Shown here: positions 1-10,231 of the stretch, piece after piece | Layout: every line of letters starts with the position of its first letter | Position numbering within the stretch: the first letter of the stretch is position 1 | The notes under the pieces: generated by a model | Databases searched by the model: none | What the model was told of the DNA's origin: nothing | What the model saw: the letters and a program-made list of their open reading frames with translations, nothing else | Assembly (NCBI RefSeq): GCF_029962835.1 | Contig: NC_080578.1 | Coordinates: 56,909,001-56,973,000 of the forward strand | DNA length: 64,000 bases | Source: Magnolia sinica | Lineage: Eukaryota; Streptophyta; Magnoliopsida; Magnoliales; Magnoliaceae | Direction of reading: 5' to 3' | Program-made: the position numbers and the translations under genes

Positions 1-656
1 GAAAAAAAATCTAAAAACCACCTCAAATTTACGCACTCTGCATAGTTTCCCAAAATAGACTTTCAAAACTATCCTTTTTTAGACTCAAATTTAAGAATAT
101 ATTTTTTCAAGACAATTTTCTGGAATATAGTTTTTTAGGACAACTTTCAGGATTCCTTTTATTTTCCTTTATTCAAATATTTGATTCTCTGCATTCCTCA
201 CTTGGTTTTCTTACATATTTGGCATATGAATTCTTCGCTAAGAGGTTTACTCAACCATAGATATGATTGGACCAAAGTCTCTTAAGAAAACTATGAAAAT
301 AACTAAGGAAGAAGAAGAAAAACTCTTGGCGATGGCTTCTTCATCCTTTTACTCCACTCAAACCCCAGAAGATGCCTAGGAACATCTTAGGGAGTCCTAT
401 TTATAGTTGTGGAACTCCAACTTTCGCACTTAGTTGGAAAACTCTAGAAACTGTCTCAAATTTACATAGTTTGCTAAAATAGACTTCACTCTGTGTGATT
501 TTTCAAAATAGGCTTCACTTGACGTAATTTCACAAAATGACCCCGAGTTTTAGAATATGGTTTTTCAGGACGATTTCAGGATTCATTTTCTTCACTTCAA
601 ATCTTTGATTCTCTTCATTCCTTACTTGGTTTTCTTGAATCTTTGGCATGTGAATT
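1..656 (-). repeat. Athila-like element A, 3' LTR (partial, runs off the window)
   Basis: This stretch is AT-rich and non-coding. It matches the A 5' LTR around 46470-47010: both contain the block around 'ctcctatttatagttgtg' and the block 'ctttggcatgtgaattct'. On the minus strand TATAAATAG lies at 405-397, a plausible LTR TATA box. A segment of about 200 bp is present twice (roughly 31-233 and 452-654). Unlike the 5' LTR, this copy has no GACTAGTC array. The right boundary is where similarity to the other LTR fades; the true edge may lie up to about 100 bp further right, in the non-coding stretch 657-788. Confidence 0.7.
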
Positions 657-788
657 CTTTAATCATGGTCTCCTAAGATACATCCCTTGCCTTGGTGATT
701 CTTGAGCATCAAATCCATGCTTTTAGCACCCTTTTCAATCCAAGCTCTTAAATTCACTTTGCAACACAAACATGAGTAAAATAGAACA

Positions 789-1646
789 TTAAGCACTATC
801 ATGTTCATAAAACCAAGATATAATGGGGGATAATATGCAATATTTGACCCTCAATAGCCCATTTATTTGTGGGTGGTATGGAGTGCTCACCTTATGGGAG
901 ATGTCATATTTCTTCGTTAAGTTCTTGAATGGCCTGTTACAAATATGTGAGCCCCCATCACTAATGATGGCTCGAGGCATTTCGAACAGGGAAAGGATGT
1001 TCTCTTTTAAGAATTTAATGACCATTTAATGGTCATTGTTCTAGCACGGAATCACTTCGACCCATTTAGTGATATAATCTATAGCAAGCAAAATATATAA
1101 ATTTTTGAAAGATTGGGGGAATGGTCCCATGAAATCGATGCCCCAACATTCAAATGCTTCAATGATCAGAATGAGGTTCAAAAGCATCATTTTTTGACAG
1201 GACCATGCTCCCAATTTCTGACAACTCTCACAAGCTTTGTAAAACTCATGCGTATCCTTGAACATAGTGGGCCAGTAAAAGTCGCACTGCAGAATTTTGG
1301 CTGTGGTCTTTTTGACAAAAAAGTGACCACCACAGGTCTAAGAATGATAGAAGAAAATGACACTTTAGTATTCATTATTTGGTACACATCTCCTTAATAT
1401 TTGGTCTAGGCAATATTTAAACAAATATGGATCATCCGAAAATAATTTGCATACCTCGATGAAGAATTTTTTCTTATCGTGCACAGTCCAATGTGTAGGT
1501 GTGAAACCTGTAGCAAGATAATTAGTGGTATCCACAAACCAAGGTGAACAGGAGACTTTGAACAATTGTTCGTTAGGGAATATGTCATTTATATGTGTCG
1601 CCTCAAGGGAATCAGAGAGATCAACGCGGAAAAGATGGTCAGCCAC
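789..1646 (-). pseudogene. Athila-like integrase with the RNase H-integrase linker (element A)
   Basis: Read on the minus strand this is the 3' end of pol. The linker (1646-1365) has the Athila-type run with '[19 protein letters not shown]', which normally follows 'VADHLSR'. The HHCC zinc region (around 1265-1200) keeps 'ACESCQKLG'. The core shows '[10 protein letters not shown]' with the first catalytic Asp and 'IISDGGSHICN' with the second. The region of the third catalytic residue reads 'HPQINGLLRV', so the expected Glu is not visible. Several frame changes and stops break it, so no enzyme can be made. Integrase would join element cDNA to the target DNA. Its continuation is 1647-2922. Confidence 0.85.
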
Positions 1647-2922
1647 TACATTCTCTACTCCCTTTTTATCTTTTATTTCTAAATCAAATTCTTGGAGTAA
1701 GAGGATCCATCTTATTAGGCAAGGCTTAGCATCATTATTAGAAAGAAGTTATTGAGCTATGCATGATCTATGTAAATGACGATCTTGGATCCAATTAAGT
1801 AGAACCTAAATTTGTCCAAAGCGAACACTACGGCTAAGAGTACCTTTTCCGTAGTATAGTAGTTCACTTGGGCAAGATTTGGAGTTCTACTTGCGTAATG
1901 AATAACATGGGGCTTCTTTTCTTTTCTCTGGCCTAAAACTGTCCCAAGAGCATAGTCAGACGTGCCGCACATAAGTTCAAAAGGAAGGCTCCAGTTAGGT
2001 GGCTGCATGATTGGTGCAGTGGTTAACATGCCCTTGATCTTAGTAAAAGGTTCTTGGCATTGCTTAGTCCACTCTTATGGTGCATCCTTTTGAAGTAAGT
2101 TACATAGAGGATGAGATAGATGACTAAAGTCTTTTATGAATCTTCTGTAAAAACTGGCGTGTCCTAAGAAGGATCGCGCACGTCTTGTATGTTTTTGGGT
2201 AGAGGTAAGTTAGAGATACGATCAATCTTAGCCTTATCTACCCCAATTCTGTTGGATGAAATGATATGTCCAAGGACAATTCCCTTACGAACCATGAAAT
2301 GACACTTCTCCCAATTCAGTACCAAATTTTTTTCCTCACATCGCTTCAGCATATTTTTCAAATTATCCAAGCATTCGCTGAAGGATGGACCAAAAACTGA
2401 GAAATCATCCATGAAGACCTCTAAATATTGCCCCACCATAAAAAAAAATACTCCACATACATCGCTTAAAGGTGGTGGGGGCATTACACAGTCCAAATGG
2501 CATCCTTCAGTATGCAAAGGTGCCAAAAGGACATGTGAACGTGGTCTTTTCTTGGTCTTCAAGGGCTATCTCGATCTGATTGTATCCAGAATATCCTTCA
2601 AGGAAGCAGTAATAGGAATTACCAGCTAGCCTTTCCAAAATTTGATCAATGAAGGGTAAAGGAAAGTGGTCCTTCCTCGTGATGGTATTCAACTTCCTGT
2701 AGTTAATGCACATTCTCCAACCAGCAGTGACTCTAGTTGGCACGAGTTCATTTTCAACATTGGTTACGATGGTGATTCTAGACTTCTTTGGAACCACCTG
2801 AGCTGGACTCACCCATTGACTATCGAATACAAGGTATATGATACCCACATGTAATAGCTTATAAATCTTGGCCTTAACCACTTCCTTCATGTTTAGATTT
2901 AATCTATGTTGTGGTTGCTGGG
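1647..2922 (-). pseudogene. Athila-like reverse transcriptase and RNase H (element A)
   Basis: The RT fingers/palm on the minus strand (2890-2507) read 'GWRMCINYRKLNTITRKD', 'HFPLPFIDQILERLAG' and 'YSGYNQIEIALEDQEKTTF', which closely follow Athila RT. The catalytic box is 'VFMDDFSVFG' (about 2420-2391). A frame change between 2562 and 2507 separates the two RT parts. RNase H remnants at 2029-1757 include 'PFELMCGTSDYALGTVLGQR' with the first catalytic Asp replaced by Gly or Thr in 'CGTSD' (usually CDASD), then 'VIHYASRT'. The RT start is cut by the C1 insertion at 2928; upstream codons resume in the same reading sense at 13868. It is non-functional. Confidence 0.9.
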
Positions 2923-2927
2923 ATGTC
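2923..2927. repeat. Target site duplication ATGTC, left copy (C1)
   Basis: ATGTC directly precedes the TG of the C1 5' LTR and recurs directly after its 3' LTR (13863-13867). A 5-bp duplication is usual for LTR-retrotransposon integration. Confidence 0.95.
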
Positions 2928-3363
2928 TGTAAGTGCTATAGTTTATATCCCTGTAAGTTGTCAAATTTGTGGTGACAAAATCTCTGTTATGTTATATATA
3001 ACCTGCTTAAGTGAAGCTCTCTCAAGGATCAACATTCATGACTTCATGAACAAGCTAAGCTCACAACAAGCAAAGCTCTCAAGTACAAGACTCAAGATCT
3101 TGAATGAAAGAACTGATCACAAGACAAGACTCTTGAATGCAAGAACTGCTCACAAAACAAGACTCAAGCCGAAAAGAAAGTACAAGGCAAGACTCAAGCT
3201 GAAATCAAGACTTCAAGACTGATACTTCAAGGTCACTTGTTCCTAATGCTTCAATGTCCATACTTCATGATTGAGGTTTGTTTGACCATAGGATGACCTT
3301 AGAAGTAGGTCATTTCGGATACATAAGTCGAATGTTATTTTACATGTGATTGGTCTGTTCTTC

Positions 3364-3736
3364 GACCAGTCTTAGGTCTGCTTCGACTAGTCCTAGACTT
3401 GCTTCGACCAGTCTAAGAAAATCCTCGACCAGTCGTAAGTTTGTTACAAATTTCGGATAAAATCTGTTAGCCTTCGACTAGTCCAGGAATCTGTTCGACT
3501 AGTCGTAGGAACAGTGTCGACTGATCTTCGACCAGTCGTACAATCTATGACTCGAAGTCTAGCGAACTTTTGCAGGACCTACGACCAGTCAAAGGAAACC
3601 TACGACCAGTCGTAGGTCACCTACAACCAGTCGTAGAAGGGCTACGACCAGTCATAGAACGGTCAGAGCATATCCCGCCGGATTTTTCAAATATCTGTTA
3701 CTGCTTCGACTAGTCGTAGAGCACTCTAGACCAGTC
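3364..3736. promoter_or_regulatory. Array of 13 palindromic octamers GACYAGTC, 21-bp phased
   Basis: Octamers RACYAGTC begin at 3364, 3385, 3406, 3427, 3476, 3497, 3530, 3583, 3604, 3625, 3646, 3708 and 3729. Eight of the twelve steps are exactly 21 bp; the others are 49, 33, 53 and 62. Many units extend to longer palindromes such as CTACGACCAGTCGTAG. The array ends 28 bp (start to start) before the TATA box. Position and phasing suggest a binding array for a dimeric factor on one helix face; the factor is unknown. Confidence 0.85.
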
Positions 3737-3756
3737 GAAGACCTGATCTTCTCACC

Positions 3757-3765
3757 TATAAATAG
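3757..3765 (+). promoter_or_regulatory. TATA box of C1 5' LTR
   Basis: TATAAATAG follows the octamer array and is kept in the 3' LTR at 12669-12677 and in the C6 LTR at 49968-49976. Confidence 0.8.
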
Positions 3766-4945
3766 TGCACGAATCTCAGAAGAAATTACCGATTTAATTA
3801 AAGTATTCAAGCCAATCTTCGTCGAACTTCTGAGAGATAATTCTGTGCTCCATCTAAGCTAAGTGTGCTTATTTAACATCTTCTTTTCTTAGCTTTATTT
3901 TAATTGATTTTGTTTCTGCTATTCCAATCTGATTTGAAAAGAGGAATTGTTATTCCCTTTCTTTGGAATCAAAATCAATTAATGCAAGCCCTATTTTGGT
4001 TTAATTTAAAATCTATTAGAACTAGAACCATTGTAATCAAGTACTGGACATTGAACTTGGACATTCAATCATCTACTTTGATTTGGTTCTACCGGGCTGC
4101 TACAACGAAGGAGATTTTCAGGTATTTTACATATTGTAAATTCCTTTCTATTATTTTGGTTTCTTTCAAGATTTGCCAGAAAAATCTTGTTATTTTGGTT
4201 ATCTGAGGAAAGCCAGGAAAACTCAGAAGTGGGGTTTTTTTAATTGTGTAAGCCCACATACAAAGACACAATTGTAAGGGTTTTGGGTGAACCTGGGAAA
4301 ACCTATCTTTAGTGAACGCTAATATCCCCTGTGTGAGGATATTAGGAGTGGAGTAGCTTTTTGTGTGGCTGTTGTATAACAGTTGGTGAACACACAGGCG
4401 AACCACTATAATCCCTTGAGTTGTGGTTGATTGATTTATTCTTTTAAATAATTTTTGTGGGATGTATGTATGGTGGTGAATGTTGTAATTATTTCAAGCT
4501 TTGTGAGAATGTTGTAATAGCTTAGAATTTACTTTCTGCTATTCCTTTATAAGCTTGATTTTCAATTTCATTTGAAAGTTGTTCCAGCAAGGTTGCCCTG
4601 CCATTTTTATGGTGTATGGCTGTCCCTAGAACAATACATCTTTAATTACAAGTTATTTCAATTCAGTTTATATTTATTTTTGTATTCCTCTTCGATTTGA
4701 GACTTGATACAAAGACCTTTCTAGAAATAAGGTTATCCTACCATAAACTCTGTTTTTGGTGTAAGGTTGTCCTTAGAATAACGTTTGTATCAACCTCTCA
4801 AGATCTGAATTTTGAGGTTGTTTTACTTTCTTGCATTGTTATTTAATTTGGCTATCATTTTCTTTATTATTCCGCTGTTATAAGTTTTTATTTGTCATTG
4901 TCCTATTCACCCCCCCTCTAGGACATATAGCTTGGCCTTTTCAAG

Positions 4946-4958
4946 TGGTATCAGAGCC
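4946..4958 (+). other. Primer binding site, tRNA-iMet type (C1)
   Basis: TGGTATCAGAGCC starts two bases after the 5' LTR. It is complementary to the 3' end of plant initiator tRNA-Met, the usual primer of plant copia elements. Confidence 0.95.
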
Positions 4959-5016
4959 TAATAGCTCCTTTTAATTCTTGGATTTAATTCCTGAGCTAAC
5001 GATTTAAGCTATTCAG

Positions 5017-5865
5017 ATGTCAAATTTTGATAGCCTTTCAGTCACTAGGCCTCCACCCTTTGATGGCTCCAACTATGCCTATTGGAAAGCCAGAATGAGG
5101 ATCTTCCTCAAATCAATGGATGAAAATGTGTGGCAAGCCACAGTGACTGAATGGAATCCTCCTATCATGGAAGTTACTGGGGTTGATGGTTCAAAGTCTA
5201 TGAAAACCACACCATATTACCAATGGACCACCCTTCAGAAAAGTGAGAGTAGTGCAAATGCTAAAGCACTAAATGCAATTACTTGCGCACTATCACCAGA
5301 TGAGTTCAAAAGAATCATTTCCTATGATACTGCAAAGCAAGCTTGGGATACATTAGAAATGACACACGAGGGTACTACAATTGTCAAAAAATCTAAAGTC
5401 CAACTCCTCACAACCAGATTTGAAGAAATTCATATGGAGGAAAATGAAATGTTTATGGACTTTTACACTAGATTGAATGAAATTGTAAACTCAATGTGGG
5501 GTCTTGGCGATAAAATCCCAGAAAGTAAAGTATGTGCAAAAATATTACGCTCACTTCCTGAACGGTTCAATTCTAAAGTAACCGCGATCCAGGAACTTCG
5601 TGATACAGATAATATGAGTGTTGAAGAACTAGTTGGTTCTCTACAAACCTACGAGTTAAACTTTAAAGCTCCTAAAGGTAAATCTATCGCACTAAAATCT
5701 TCTAAATGTAATTCAGAAGAAAATTCTGATTTAGAAGATGATATGGCTCTTTTGGCTAAAAAATTTTATAAGATTTTCAAAAGTAAGAAAAGAGTTGATT
5801 TTCAAAAATCAAATGACAAAAAGAAGTTTAGACCCAAATCTCGAAAATCCTTGAAAGATAGTTAA
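5017..5865 (+). CDS. gag: C1 Gag capsid part, ended by an in-frame TAA before the zinc knuckle
   Basis: The 282-residue frame starts at the first ATG after the primer site. It contains the copia Gag (UBN2-type) signature 'RPPPFDGSNYAYWKARM' at residues 11-27, then 'NAITCALSPDEFKRI' and 'SKVQLLTTRFEEI'. Gag forms the virus-like particle that packages element RNA. The frame stops at TAA (5863-5865), and the very next codon in the same frame begins the CCHC zinc knuckle. Relatives have no stop there, so this is either a nonsense mutation or a readthrough point. The C6 fragment (51031-51465) is a close homologue. Confidence 0.92.
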   Translation: MSNFDSLSVTRPPPFDGSNYAYWKARMRIFLKSMDENVWQATVTEWNPPIMEVTGVDGSKSMKTTPYYQWTTLQKSESSANAKALNAITCALSPDEFKRIISYDTAKQAWDTLEMTHEGTTIVKKSKVQLLTTRFEEIHMEENEMFMDFYTRLNEIVNSMWGLGDKIPESKVCAKILRSLPERFNSKVTAIQELRDTDNMSVEELVGSLQTYELNFKAPKGKSIALKSSKCNSEENSDLEDDMALLAKKFYKIFKSKKRVDFQKSNDKKKFRPKSRKSLKDS

Positions 5866-8289
5866 TGTTATAACTGTCTAGAATATGGGCACTTAGCAAA
5901 TAGATGTCCTAAAAGGGACAAACCCAAGAAGAAGGGTATGTTGGCTACATGGGATGAATCATCTGATTCTGAAGGTTCTTCTGAATCAGAAGATTCTGAA
6001 ACTGAGTCGGGCAATGAGGTTAAAGCTCTTATGACTCTAGCCAAATTCACATTTTCAGATAATGACTCTACAAGTGAAGAAAATCTGAATAGTGAATGTG
6101 AAAATGAAGATGATCTTCAAGATGCTTACAATGCCCTATATAAGGAAAGTTGTAAAATTGTTGTCAAACTTAAACTTCAAAAAGAAAAGTTTTCTAAACT
6201 CAAAAATTGTTTTGAATCACTTGTCTTAGAAAAATCACAAATTTCAGATTGTTTTGAAAAATCAAAATGCGATTTGGAATTCAAAAACTCTCTAATTGTT
6301 GATTTAAAATCTGAAATTAAGAAACTTAAAACTGAAGTATCCTCTCTTCTGAGTTTAAAGGACACATGGAAATATGCCCAAGGTGATCCAAAGTTAGAAA
6401 AACTGTTATCCGGATCAAGAAAATGTGGCGATCGATCCGGGTTGGGCTATGATAAAAATTTATCTCCTAAACAAAAGTATACTCCTCCTATGTTTGTTAA
6501 AGGAGAGTCCTCAAACTCAAAAGGGAAAAGTACTTATCAAGATTTTTCTAGAATTTTAAAAACTTTTCAAAAACCTAAAAATAGCCATGTCAACTTTAAT
6601 CAGAAACGAAATCCACTAGCTGAAAAGATAGTTGATTTACTCAAGGAGCTATTAAAATCTAACTCTATAGGTCATTCCTACAAATATACACAAAAGAAGA
6701 CCAACTATGTTCCTAAACCCAAAACAGTTATGAAATGGGTTCCTAAAGTCACCTGCTTGGTTGCTCACACTGCTTTCAAAGCAACAAGTCATTCAAAGTG
6801 GTACCTAGACAGTGGATGCTCCAGGCATATGACAGGTGACAAAGCCTTATTCACCGATCTGAAAGATATGACTGATGGTTCAGTCACATTTGGTGATGGT
6901 AGCAACTGCAAGATTATAGGCCAAGGTACGGTTCAACTTTTTAATCTTCCGGTGTTTAAAAATGTTTTATACATTGAAGGCCTAAAGCACAACTTGCTTA
7001 GTATATCACAAATATGTGATAATAACCACAATGTTCGGTTTTCTAATCAAAGCTGTGAAATACTAAACAATAAGGGTTCTATAATATTAACTGGACGTAG
7101 AACGTCTGAAAATTGCTATATTATTAGTGAATCCAGCTCTTCTAATCAAACATGTTACATGGTCCATACAGACGAGACTGACTTATGGCACAAACGTCTT
7201 GGACATGTACATTATCGAAATTTATATCGATTGAGCAAACGAGAACTTGTAAGAGGTTTACCCAAACTTCAGAAATTAGATAGAATATGTGGTGAGTGCC
7301 AGATAGGCAAACAAATAAAGAACTCACACAAAAAGGTGAATTCAAATACCACATTAAGACCACTCGAACTTCTCCACATGGACTTGATAGGACCTACCAG
7401 AACGGAAAGTCGTGGTGGTAAAAGGTATATCTTGGTAATAGTTGATGACTTTACCAGATTCACTTGGGTAGTCTTCTTAAGGGATAAATCTGAAACCCTT
7501 GAAGAAGTAAGAAAAGTTCTCAAAAGGATTCAAACTGAAAAATCCTCTCAAATCAGTAAAATTCGTAGTGATCATGGATCTGAATTTGAGAATAGCAATT
7601 TTGAGAAGTTCTGTACCGACCAAGGAATATTACATGAATTCTCTGCTCCCAAAACTCCACAACAAAATGGAATTGTAGAAAGGAAGAATAAGGTGCTTCA
7701 AGAAATGGCTAATGTTATGTTGAATAGCATGAAGCTCTCTAAAAATCTTTGGGCTGAAGCAGTTAACACAGCTTGCTATATTATTAACCGAGTATACACT
7801 AGCAAAGATAATAATAAAACGACTTACGAATTGTGGTTTAATAAAAAGCCTACTGTTGAATACTTTCGAGTTTTTGGCAGCAAGTGCTATATTTTACGTG
7901 ATCGTGAAAATTTGGGAAAGTTCGATACGAAGAGTGATGAAGGTATTTTTCTAGGATACTCTTTAAACAGTCGAGCTTATAGAGTTCTGAACAAAAGGAC
8001 TGGTGTGATTCAAGAATCCATTAATGTTGTCATTGATGATCACTTAAACACACCAATCTCTAATTCAGATAATGATGAAGTACTAATCATTGATAAACCC
8101 GATACTTCATCGAATCAGACTGATTCTGAGTTAAGGACTGTTAAAGATCATCCAACAACACAAATTCTTGAAAACCCTCTCACCGGTGTTCGCACCCGTA
8201 GACAACTTGAGGATATATGTAATTATGTATGTTTTACATCCCAAATTGAACCATCTAACGTAAAAGAAGCTCTGGCTGATGAAAACTAG
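5866..8289 (+). pseudogene. pol: C1 nucleocapsid zinc knuckle, protease and integrase
   Basis: It continues in frame with gag. The CCHC knuckle 'CYNCLEYGHLANRC' starts at 5866. An acidic, Lys- and Ser-rich linker follows. The aspartic protease motif is 'WYLDSGCSRHM', with Asp codon 6808-6810. The pre-integrase zinc region 'LWHKRLGHVHYRNLYRLSKR' has a 'CGECQIGKQ' pair. The integrase core has Asp at 7381, Asp at 7570 and Glu at 7678 ('GIVERKNK'); exactly 35 residues lie between the last two, so DD35E is intact. The block ends at TAG (8287-8289), where copia relatives carry Trp. Products would process Gag-Pol and insert cDNA. Only the bounding stops spoil it. Confidence 0.92.
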
Positions 8290-9774
8290 ATTGTTGCGAT
8301 GCAAGATGAACTCAACCAATTCATAAGAAATGATGTTTGGTATCTCGTACCAAGACCTAAGGATAAACACATCATTGGAACAAAATGGATATTCAAAAAT
8401 AAGTCTGACGAATGTGGAAATATAATTAGAAACAAGGCTAGACTGGTGGTACATGGTTATACTCAAATTGAAGGGATTGATTTCGATGAAACCTTTGCAC
8501 CAGTAGCACGTCTTGAATCTATCAGACTATTTATATCCATTGCATGTTTTAGAAAGATAAAGATCTATCAGATGGATATGAAAAGTTCTTTTCTAAATGG
8601 CGATTTACATGAAGAAGTCTATGTTGAACAGCCAATGGGATTTGAAGATTCCAAAAATACTAATCATGTATATCGACTTAAAAAGGCACTTTATGGATTA
8701 AAACAAGCACCTAGGGCATGGTATGAGAAACTAACGAAATTTCTTTTAACTCATAATTTTCAAATGGGATCTGTTGATAAAACTCTATTTGTTAAGAAAC
8801 ATAATGATCATATCTTAATGGTGCAGATTTATGTTGATGATATTATTTATGGATCAACTTGTACTGACTTGACTACTGAGTTTGCAGATTTGATGAAATC
8901 ACAGTTTGAAATGAGCATGGTTGGGGAATTGACTTATTTCCTTGGATTGCAAGTAAAGCAACAACCTGAAGGAATATTCATTTCTCAATCTAAGTATGCC
9001 TTGAACCTAATCAAGAGATTTGGATTTGAAAATGACAAAAATTTTGATACTCCTATGAGTACTACCCTGAAACTATCAAAAGACTCTAATAGTAAAAATG
9101 TTGACTCAAAACTTTATCGGAGTATGATTGGTAGTTTGTTATATTTAACTGCTAGTAGACCTGATATTTCTCTAAGTGTTGGTATTTGCGCAAGATATCA
9201 ATCTAATCTAAAAGAATCTCACTTGATTGCTGTCAAGCGAATTATTAGATATGTCGCAAGTACTGTAAATCTTGGTCTCTGGTATCCTCATGAAACCAAT
9301 GTCCAATTATCTGGGTACTCGAATGCTGACTGGGCTGGCAATCTAAATGATAGAAAATCAACCAGTGGTGGTTGTTTTTTCATTGGAAATTGTCTAGTTT
9401 CCTGGTTTAGTAAGAAACAAAATTCTATATCACTTTCAACAGCTGAAGCTGAGTATATCGCAGCTGGTAATGCATGTACACAGCTTGTTTGGATGCAACG
9501 AATGCTAAGTGATTATGGAATTAAACAGGATTCTATGTTATTACATTGTGATAATTCCAGTGCGATAAATATTTCAAAAAATCCTATTCAGCATTCTCGT
9601 ACTAAGCATATTGACATTAGATTTCATTACATAAGGGAATTAGTAGAAGAAAAAGTTATATCTCTAGAATATATTCCTACTAAAGATCAACGTGCTGATA
9701 TTTTCACAAAACCTCTTGATAAAAGCAGGTTCAAAAAGATGAAATTTGATCTTGGCATGTGCATTTTAAATTGA
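8290..9774 (+). pseudogene. pol: C1 reverse transcriptase and RNase H
   Basis: It is in the same frame after the TAG at 8287. RT (copia type, RVT_2) runs through '[15 protein letters not shown]', '[15 protein letters not shown]' and '[14 protein letters not shown]' to the catalytic '[10 protein letters not shown]' (about 8830-8859). RNase H shows '[16 protein letters not shown]', '[11 protein letters not shown]', '[14 protein letters not shown]' and '[11 protein letters not shown]', so the acidic D-E-D-D residues are present. The end '[15 protein letters not shown]' is standard. Copia pol normally reaches here by uninterrupted translation, so this part would be made only by readthrough of two stops. 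The domain itself shows no further break. Confidence 0.93.
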
Positions 9775-10231
9775 TAATCTATGCCTTCTTGTATAATATT
9801 GTATATATTTGCTAGATTAAATTCCAATTTTTGTGTAAATTGTAAGTAAATTGAATTTTTTGGGTTTTGTACGACCAGTCGTGAGTATATACGACCAGTC
9901 GTACTACGACCGGTCGTAGATACCCACGACCAGTCGTGGAGCACGAGTTTCACTTCAAATTGGGGATTTTTCTCTTTCTTCCTCATTTCTTCTTTCTTCT
10001 CCTTGGAGCCGAACTTCGACTCGTCGAACCCATCCTTCAAGTACTTCAAGGTTAGTGTTCCAAATCCATTTTTCTTGCATATTTGTGTCAAGGTTGCTTC
10101 CTTTTCTCTCTTGAAGCTTTCTATCTTGAAAATCATTGAGATTTGGGGTTTGGGTTGTGAAAAATCTGTTTTGAGTAAACCCTCTTCTCAATCCTTTGCA
10201 ACTTCTTTATTCCTTTAATTCCTTGTTACAA
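9775..10231 (+). other. C1 spacer between pol and the extra ORF, with four octamer copies
   Basis: This is an AT-rich non-coding stretch of 457 bp. Four octamers GACCAGTC/GACCGGTC begin at 9873, 9893, 9908 and 9928, each flanked by inverted TACGACC...GGTCGTA-type arms. The same octamer forms the LTR array. The rest holds pyrimidine-rich runs ('tttctctttcttcctc') and no recognised gene. It could hold an acceptor site or promoter for the extra ORF, but I cannot show this. Confidence 0.7.

Larger units (their letters stand above)
2928..4943 (+). repeat. C1 5' LTR
   Basis: It begins TGTAAGTGCTATAG and ends GGCCTTTTCA, 2016 bp. U3 holds a phased octamer array (3364-3736) and a TATA box (3757-3765). 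Transcription would start near 3790, giving a U3 of about 860 bp. A poly-C stretch 'caccccccctctagg' just before the 3' end is shared with the C6 and C5 LTR ends. Short open frames within the LTR repeat in both LTRs but look like chance. Confidence 0.96.

Noticed and set aside
2911..3222. Open frame of about 100 codons at the start of the C1 LTR, repeated at 11805-12155
   Set aside because: It repeats only because the LTR repeats. It is low-complexity (Lys/Arg/Thr runs from a 'caagactc' repeat) and resembles no protein.
3364..3736. CRISPR-like array
   Set aside because: The regularly spaced short repeats are 8-16 bp palindromes with similar spacers, inside an LTR promoter, in a plant retrotransposon with no cas genes.
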